This document shows positions 12,792 to 15,588 of a stretch of DNA of 15,588 bases, piece by piece. Position 1 is the first letter of the stretch, and each line of letters starts with the position of its first letter. The notes beneath the pieces were generated by a model. It saw only the letters and a list, made by a program, of their open reading frames with translations. It searched no databases and was not told the DNA's origin. A program made the position numbers and the translations under genes. The DNA is from JAFAGX01 sp035501575 (GTDB taxonomy: Bacteria > Acidobacteriota > Terriglobia > Terriglobales > Acidobacteriaceae), in contig DATJVZ010000268.1 in NCBI GenBank assembly GCA_035501575.1, positions 1 through 15,588 of the forward strand. The letters run 5' to 3'.

Positions 12792-14318
12792 TTAGTATTT
12801 TCTTTCGAAGTTGGCCAACTCTCCTTCGAGCTTCCACTGCAGCTGTCCGCGTTCGCTGGCCGCCAGAAACTTCTGGCAAGCCGGGGAGCGCGCTTCGTCG
12901 GGCGTACCTGGGCACGCATTGCCGCGACGGAACGTCTTGGCATCCGACCACAGGCTCCCTCCGGGCAAGAAGCTGTGCTCGAGGGAAAGCCGCACCATCT
13001 GTTTCAGATCTTGATAGGTGAGGAAGTCGTACGTTTCCGCCGCCCGCAGGAATTCGTGCGTCATATCGGAGCGCAGGACCCCTTCGTCATCCGTAGCCAG
13101 CGAAACCGGTACCCCGAACTTCAGGTACATCGCCAATGGGTGATCATTCCCACGGATACCGAGAATCAGATCATTCGAGGTGAGACAAATCTCCACCAGC
13201 ACATTTTGCTGTGCCATTCGGCGCAACAGGGCCACGGGATCACGCTCATTCATGACATCCACCCCTTGGCCGATGCGCTCCGCGTGCCCGCGCTCAATCG
13301 AATCACGAATGTGGAAGGCAACTCCTTCGGGCGGCACTAAGCCAAAGGCCAATTCGCCGGCGTGCAGGCTGATGTGGACCGAGGGATAGACTGTGTGCAG
13401 GTAGTCCAACATCTTCATGTGCAACTCGAAATCGTGCATGGGAATATACCAGTCTTCCGGCATGACCAGGTTTAGCCCTAAAAAGCGCCGATCCGAGGAA
13501 GCCAGTTCGAACCCGAGGACGGTCTGAGCGAACACCTCTTCCGGAGTCAGCCCGCGCAACACCTGATACAAATATCGCACCGTGACCGCGCAGCCCGGGC
13601 TGGGCCTGGCCGTGCCGCAATCCAGCTGCAACCGCATTTTGTTCTCGTCTTCATCGAGTCGTTGGCGGGTTGAGCCCATGATTTCTCGTAAGCCGCCGGC
13701 CAGCAGCTTCTCGCGTAGCTCGGGCAAATGGTTGTCCCAGCCGAGCTTGCTCCCGAGTCGGGCAGCGGCAAGGCCGTCTGCGGTGTACATCAGCTCGAGA
13801 AATTGAAGGTGGTCCTGGGCGGCCTGGGCCGCGGCTTCGGCAATTTCACTTGCGCTACGAGTCAGGGTGGCGAGCCGGAACTTATCGAAAGTGGCGAAGA
13901 AGTGATCGTGTCCAGACTCCTCGCCAGCGTCCCAATTGCGCATCGACCAGGCATCCACCATGGAGTTATAAAGCACATGATCCCCATAGGCGCAGCGCAC
14001 GGCCGGCTTACTGGTGAATGGATCGCAGGAGGCGTCGCATGGGGGCGCAATCAGGATCGAGGTGGTACGGTCGACACACAGTCCATCTTCGGCGGCGAAA
14101 TCGATCCAACTCTCGGCGTAGATACTTCCAGCCAGGTGGTTATGCAGATCGCCTCCCTTGGGCATCTCACGCAGGAAAGGAAGCAACAAGTTGGGTGTCT
14201 TGCGTACCGAGTCGAAATACCTGGCCGTGCGTTCCTCAGCTGTAGGCTTCGATTGCGAAAAGCCGAAAGGAGGAAGCACGCCGAGGTAAAGTGCAACGAG
14301 AACGCGGGCGCGGATCAA
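12792..14318 (-). CDS. Exported adenosine deaminase (ADA superfamily, ADGF/ADA2-like in layout)
   Basis: A 508-residue deaminase, longer than cytosolic bacterial ADA (about 330-350). A signal peptide comes first (MIRARVLVALYLGVLPPFGF, cleavage near SQS). The ADA zinc and catalytic residues are clear: H59 and H61 in GGDLHNHLAGS, H319-A-G-E322, H345 in GHAERIGQG and D410-D411 in LATDDEG. Between the first motif and the core, residues about 75-250 form an insertion with several cysteines, and a C-terminal extension carries two more, as expected for a disulfide-bearing exported protein. It should convert adenosine to inosine outside the cytoplasm. I chose the TTG at 14318 because AGGAGG (14324-14329) sits five bases upstream; a GTG at 14324 would overlap that site. 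The phosphorylase gene follows on the same strand. Confidence 0.88.
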   Translation of the reverse strand: MIRARVLVALYLGVLPPFGFSQSKPTAEERTARYFDSVRKTPNLLLPFLREMPKGGDLHNHLAGSIYAESWIDFAAEDGLCVDRTTSILIAPPCDASCDPFTSKPAVRCAYGDHVLYNSMVDAWSMRNWDAGEESGHDHFFATFDKFRLATLTRSASEIAEAAAQAAQDHLQFLELMYTADGLAAARLGSKLGWDNHLPELREKLLAGGLREIMGSTRQRLDEDENKMRLQLDCGTARPSPGCAVTVRYLYQVLRGLTPEEVFAQTVLGFELASSDRRFLGLNLVMPEDWYIPMHDFELHMKMLDYLHTVYPSVHISLHAGELAFGLVPPEGVAFHIRDSIERGHAERIGQGVDVMNERDPVALLRRMAQQNVLVEICLTSNDLILGIRGNDHPLAMYLKFGVPVSLATDDEGVLRSDMTHEFLRAAETYDFLTYQDLKQMVRLSLEHSFLPGGSLWSDAKTFRRGNACPGTPDEARSPACQKFLAASERGQLQWKLEGELANFERKY

Positions 14319-14376
14319 TCCCACCTCCTGCTGAGGCCGCTTCGGTGGCTGGATCTAAGGCGCTTAGCAGGGCGGC

Positions 14377-14382
14377 ATTATA
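14377..14382 (-). promoter_or_regulatory. Consensus -10 element upstream of the adenosine deaminase operon
   Basis: TATAAT on the minus strand, about 59 bases before the chosen start codon. No good -35 hexamer occurs at the usual distance. The IS630 element starts about 65-70 bases farther upstream, so the core promoter seems untouched, but any upstream activator site could have been displaced. Confidence 0.4.
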
Positions 14383-14467
14383 CAGGCAATCATCACACCC
14401 ACCATGGGCCCCTGGGCTTTGCCTAATAAACATGGGATTGCCACTAGTGTAGTGTCTCATAAATAAC

Positions 14468-14473
14468 TTGACA
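14468..14473 (+). promoter_or_regulatory. Perfect -35 hexamer within the IS630 left end, facing the transposase
   Basis: TTGACA, 17 bases from CATCCT (14491-14496), which is only a poor -10. A -35 without a good -10 near an insertion sequence end would keep transposase expression low. It could equally be part of the terminal repeat bound by the transposase. Confidence 0.3.
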
Positions 14474-14505
14474 ATATAACCAAATTGGAGCATCCTGCGC
14501 TTACC

Positions 14506-15588
14506 ATGTGGGATGTGCCCCAAGCCTTGGCGATTTTACCGGAGCAGCAGCGCACGCTCGAAGCCTGGATCGCGGCTCGCAATACACCGCAGAAGGTCGC
14601 CTTTCGGTCTCGCATTGTCTTAATGGCAGCCGAAGGAAAGGCTAACCGCAGAATCGCGCAGGAATTACAGACCAGCCGTCCCACAGTGATCCTGTGGCGG
14701 CAGCGGTTTGCCGAAGGCGGTCCCACGGCGTTGACCGAAGAGGCGCCGGGGCGGGGCCGCAAACCGCGGATTTCCTCCGAGAAGGTGAAACAGATCGTAG
14801 AGGCGACTTTGCACACGAAGCCCAAGGCGGCTACGCACTGGAGTGTGCGATCGATGGCCAAGGCGCAAGGCGTTAGTCCGGCGACGGTGCAACGTATCTG
14901 GGACGCGCACGGCCTGGAGCCGCATCGCACGCGGAGTTTTAAGCTTTCGCGTGACAAACAGTTCGTCGAGAAGTTGACCGATGTGGTGGGGCTCTATTTG
15001 AATCCGCCAGATAAAGCCGTAGTTCTCTGCATGGATGAAAAGAGCCAGATTCAGGCGTTGAACCGCACGCAGCCGAGCTTGCCGATGAAGAAAGGACGTT
15101 GCGGAACCCTGACCCACGATTACCAGCGCAACGGCACCACTACCTTATTTGCTGCCTTGCACGTGTTAGAGGGAACGGTGATCGGAGATTGCAAGTCGCA
15201 CCACCGGCACCAGGAATTCATACAATTTCTGCGCCGACTCGATCGCGAGTTTCCCCTGGAGTTGGATCTTCATCTCATCCTAGACAATTACGGCACGCAC
15301 AAGCATCCCAAGGTGAAGAGCTGGCTGGCACGTCATCGACGCTTTCATCTCCACTTCACCCCGACCAGCTCGTCGTGGTTGAATTTGGTGGAGCGTTGGT
15401 TTGCCAAGCTCACCGAGCAACGGATTCGGCGCGGCAGCTTTTTCAGCATCAAAGAATTGAAGCAGGCGATCCAGGAGTATCTCGACGACAACAACCGCCA
15501 GCCCAAGCCATTCATATGGACCGCGAGTGTTGAAAAGATCCTGGAGAAGGTCAATCGTTGTAAAGCTATTTTAGAGACGGCACACTAG
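14506..15588 (+). CDS. IS630-family transposase
   Basis: A full-length transposase of 360 residues from the ATG at 14506, ending in TAG at the last base of the window. The N-terminal half holds two helix-turn-helix parts (RIAQELQTSRPTVILWRQRF at about 49-68, and WSVRSMAKAQGVSPATVQRI at about 112-131) separated by a GRGRKPRIS linker. The C-terminal DDE domain has D177 (CMDEKSQIQAL), D260 (ILDNYGTHKHP) and E296 (SWLNLVERWFAKL), with the Asp-Glu spacing typical of IS630. It cuts and joins DNA at TA sites. An in-frame TTG at 14485 would add seven residues, but neither start has a well-spaced ribosome site. There is no frameshift or internal stop, so the copy looks intact. Confidence 0.93.
   Translation: MWDVPQALAILPEQQRTLEAWIAARNTPQKVAFRSRIVLMAAEGKANRRIAQELQTSRPTVILWRQRFAEGGPTALTEEAPGRGRKPRISSEKVKQIVEATLHTKPKAATHWSVRSMAKAQGVSPATVQRIWDAHGLEPHRTRSFKLSRDKQFVEKLTDVVGLYLNPPDKAVVLCMDEKSQIQALNRTQPSLPMKKGRCGTLTHDYQRNGTTTLFAALHVLEGTVIGDCKSHHRHQEFIQFLRRLDREFPLELDLHLILDNYGTHKHPKVKSWLARHRRFHLHFTPTSSSWLNLVERWFAKLTEQRIRRGSFFSIKELKQAIQEYLDDNNRQPKPFIWTASVEKILEKVNRCKAILETAH

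Larger units (their letters stand above)
14447..15588 (+). mobile_element. IS630-family insertion sequence, left end and transposase (right end beyond the window)
   Basis: The element is recognised by its transposase. Its left end lies in the stretch with two closely spaced TA dinucleotides (14445-14446 and 14450-14451), followed by GTGTCTCATAAATAACTTGACA. IS630/Tc1-mariner elements insert at TA and duplicate it, so the element should begin right after one of these. The boundary is uncertain by about five bases. The right terminal repeat is outside the window, so the inverted repeat and target duplication cannot be verified. Confidence 0.75.

Noticed and set aside
12745..12951. Longer start for the purine nucleoside phosphorylase frame
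   Set aside because: The extension overlaps the end of the adenosine deaminase gene and has no family similarity; homologues start near 12732.
1..15588. CRISPR array, rRNA, defence island or biosynthetic cluster
   Set aside because: No regularly spaced repeats, no rRNA sequence and no recognised defence or synthase genes were seen; apart from tnpB and IS630 the content is metabolic and housekeeping.

Overview
The window looks like a stretch of a soil-type Acidobacteriota chromosome. It is GC-rich by eye, and the predicted proteins have an acidobacterial flavour: a short XRE regulator with a GDIEKRTGLLRCYLSRVENGHT helix-turn-helix, a secreted amidohydrolase, a HU protein with an Ala/Pro tail, and a decayed kinase/TPR-type C-terminus. 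The assignment is inference from recognised sequence character; no database search was possible. Most genes are housekeeping or nucleotide-metabolism genes. Mobile DNA lies at both ends.

Left edge (1-3217): the 3' end of an IS200/IS605-type tnpB with its right-end hairpins abuts, within a couple of bases, the stop codon of a secreted amidohydrolase (289-2340, minus). A gene-poor stretch of about 0.88 kb follows (2341-3217). It holds two apparent gene remnants, one a small membrane protein tail and one the C-terminus of a TPR/kinase-type protein.

3218-5821 (all minus): an XRE regulator with a well-formed promoter and a possible autoregulatory site, then a three-gene operon transcribed in the order FabG-like reductase, GNAT acetyltransferase, exported dienelactone-hydrolase-like protein, with gaps of 23 and 44 bases.

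6084-10796: a 523-residue tandem ThyX-type protein (plus) converges on purM (minus). purM is divergent from an SppA-type membrane protease (plus), which is followed by a HU/IHF-type protein and an unrecognised 85-residue protein.

10895-14318: a SAM hydrolase (DUF62) with a signal peptide (plus) converges on a two-gene minus-strand operon, a signal-peptide-bearing adenosine deaminase followed by purine nucleoside phosphorylase. Taken together these enzymes could convert SAM to methionine plus adenosine, adenosine to inosine, and inosine to hypoxanthine plus ribose-1-phosphate. The first two steps would be outside the cytoplasm. This possible purine-scavenging route is the main systems-level idea here. 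The other is ThyX: its two halves each carry only part of the family's active-site signature, and the parts are complementary.

Right edge (about 14447-15588): an IS630-family element with an intact-looking DDE transposase. Its stop codon is the last base of the window, so the right terminal repeat is not visible.
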